A program made the position numbers and the translations under genes. A DNA stretch of 64,000 nt from Acridotheres tristis (taxonomy: Eukaryota; Chordata; Aves; Passeriformes; Sturnidae). The DNA lies in contig CM072886.1 of NCBI GenBank assembly GCA_037013685.1, forward strand, positions 83,706,922 through 83,770,921, given 5' to 3'. Position 1 is the first letter of the stretch. Each line of letters opens with the position of its first letter. The notes below the pieces were generated by a model. The model was given only the letters and a program-made list of their open reading frames with translations. It was not told the DNA's origin and did no database searches. Shown in pieces: positions 63,149 through 64,000 of the stretch.

Positions 63149-64000
63149 ATGATGTATTGATTTTATAATTTCATTTACTCATTTTGATTATTCATTAATT
63201 TCCTTATGTCATTTTAAAGACAAATAAGAGTCACCTTGCTATGTTGTGGGTTTTTTTTTCTTTTTTTAATGTTCTTCAATTTCAGTCCTGTGCATTTGTC
63301 CCTTACACTACATAAATAACAATTCACTTCAGTTATGGCTATGGCTTTTTTAATCTCTTTTTCAGTTTCAAACTTGGTGCTGCAGGTGGCACTCTACACC
63401 CAGTAAAGAAATAAGTCGCCTCCAACCTAGTAAGGCCTCACTGGTTCCCTTTTTTCCAAGCACAGTAGCTGCATAAAGCTTGTGTTTGATCCAGTAAGTA
63501 GAAAATAATGATCCTTATCTAAAAAGAAGTTATCATCGCAGCCATCTTGCATGCACTGCTACTCTGTGCATTTTACTGATCTGAAGTAACACGTATGAAA
63601 ATCAGCCCTTGGTGTTGTACACCTCTTTTCTCTAGGTTAAGAAAGCTGTAGCTTCCATACTTAGGACTTAAAGCTTTGAAGGCACCTAAATCTCCATATA
63701 TATCTTATTCTTTAATAAATTCTCCCCTATGTTTGGAAGGCAGAGGCACAAGCAGTTTGAATGAGGCTGCTTGGGAGGTCTCGTGTATAGAAAGACTATA
63801 GCAACTGATACCTGAGGGTGCAACAGCTTCCCATTGCCCCCTTTGCCATGTGTTCCCATGTTTGCTGACCTCCAGAAAGAGCATGTGCTTTCTTTTTTTT
63901 TTTTTTTCTTTCCCATTTTGTGTTTATTTTAGCTTTTCTACTGTAATCACTTAATTGGAGACACTCTCATACATATCTGGAAAGAGCCTTACATGAGTGG
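63149..64000. other. AT-rich sequence, no gene seen
   Basis: Contains a T-rich stretch at 63251-63268 and a T run at about 63893-63907. The 76-codon minus frame at 63686-63916 is partly made by that T run (poly-Lys). Nothing else recognised. Confidence 0.45.

Overview
The window looks like AT-rich nuclear DNA from a bird, probably a songbird. The main evidence is the repeat content. There are several pieces of CR1 LINE retrotransposon, and the three that keep the 3' end show the avian 'TTCTATGA'-like terminal motif, one of them as CTAGA-type repeats. There are also three LTR-type elements of the kind common in passerines, and a partial class II (betaretrovirus-like) endogenous retrovirus (ERV). 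No operons, ribosome binding sites, CRISPR arrays or tRNA/rRNA genes were found. Nearly all open frames are 60-120 codons, lie on both strands, and look like chance frames. I see no exon of a host gene that I can name, so the stretch is best read as intergenic DNA or the inside of a very large intron.

Layout from left to right. Positions 1-7.5 kb are mostly unique AT-rich sequence with one 3'-terminal CR1 piece at about 0.67-0.86 kb. From 7.5 to 13.9 kb there is an LTR-rich block: a minus-strand ERVL-type solo LTR (7539-8065); a long plus-strand LTR-like repeat (about 9757-11634) that opens with about 150-bp tandem repeats, has a GC-rich middle and ends with an AATAAA-bearing tail; a CR1 tail; and a minus-strand solo LTR of 882 bp (13001-13882) with TG...CA ends. 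From 13.9 to 28.4 kb is quiet AT-rich sequence with simple repeats and small palindromes. From 28.4 to 34.5 kb there are three minus-strand CR1 pieces, one of which holds a 5'-type LINE segment right next to its 3' tail.

From 37.1 to 39.6 kb lies a nested block. A minus-strand CR1 copy is cut at 37261 by an ERV that keeps its 5' LTR, primer binding site, leader and the first part of gag. The gag is frame-broken and stops before any capsid or pol sequence, and it abuts a plus-strand CR1 piece followed by an older CR1-type tail. From 39.6 to 64 kb is mostly unique AT-rich DNA. Exceptions are a GC-richer stretch with a 181-codon minus-strand frame at 49.1-50.0 kb (possible relic exon or pseudogene), a cluster of three perfect hairpins at 50.38-50.46 kb, a MIR-like ancient SINE piece at 56.6 kb, simple repeats, and a near-perfect 100-bp tandem duplication at 62.95-63.15 kb.

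I found no previously undescribed multi-gene system. The most useful leads are the nested, truncated ERV, the hairpin cluster, the recent 100-bp duplication, and the unidentified open frame at 49.2-49.7 kb. Family assignments rest on recognition by eye, with no database search.
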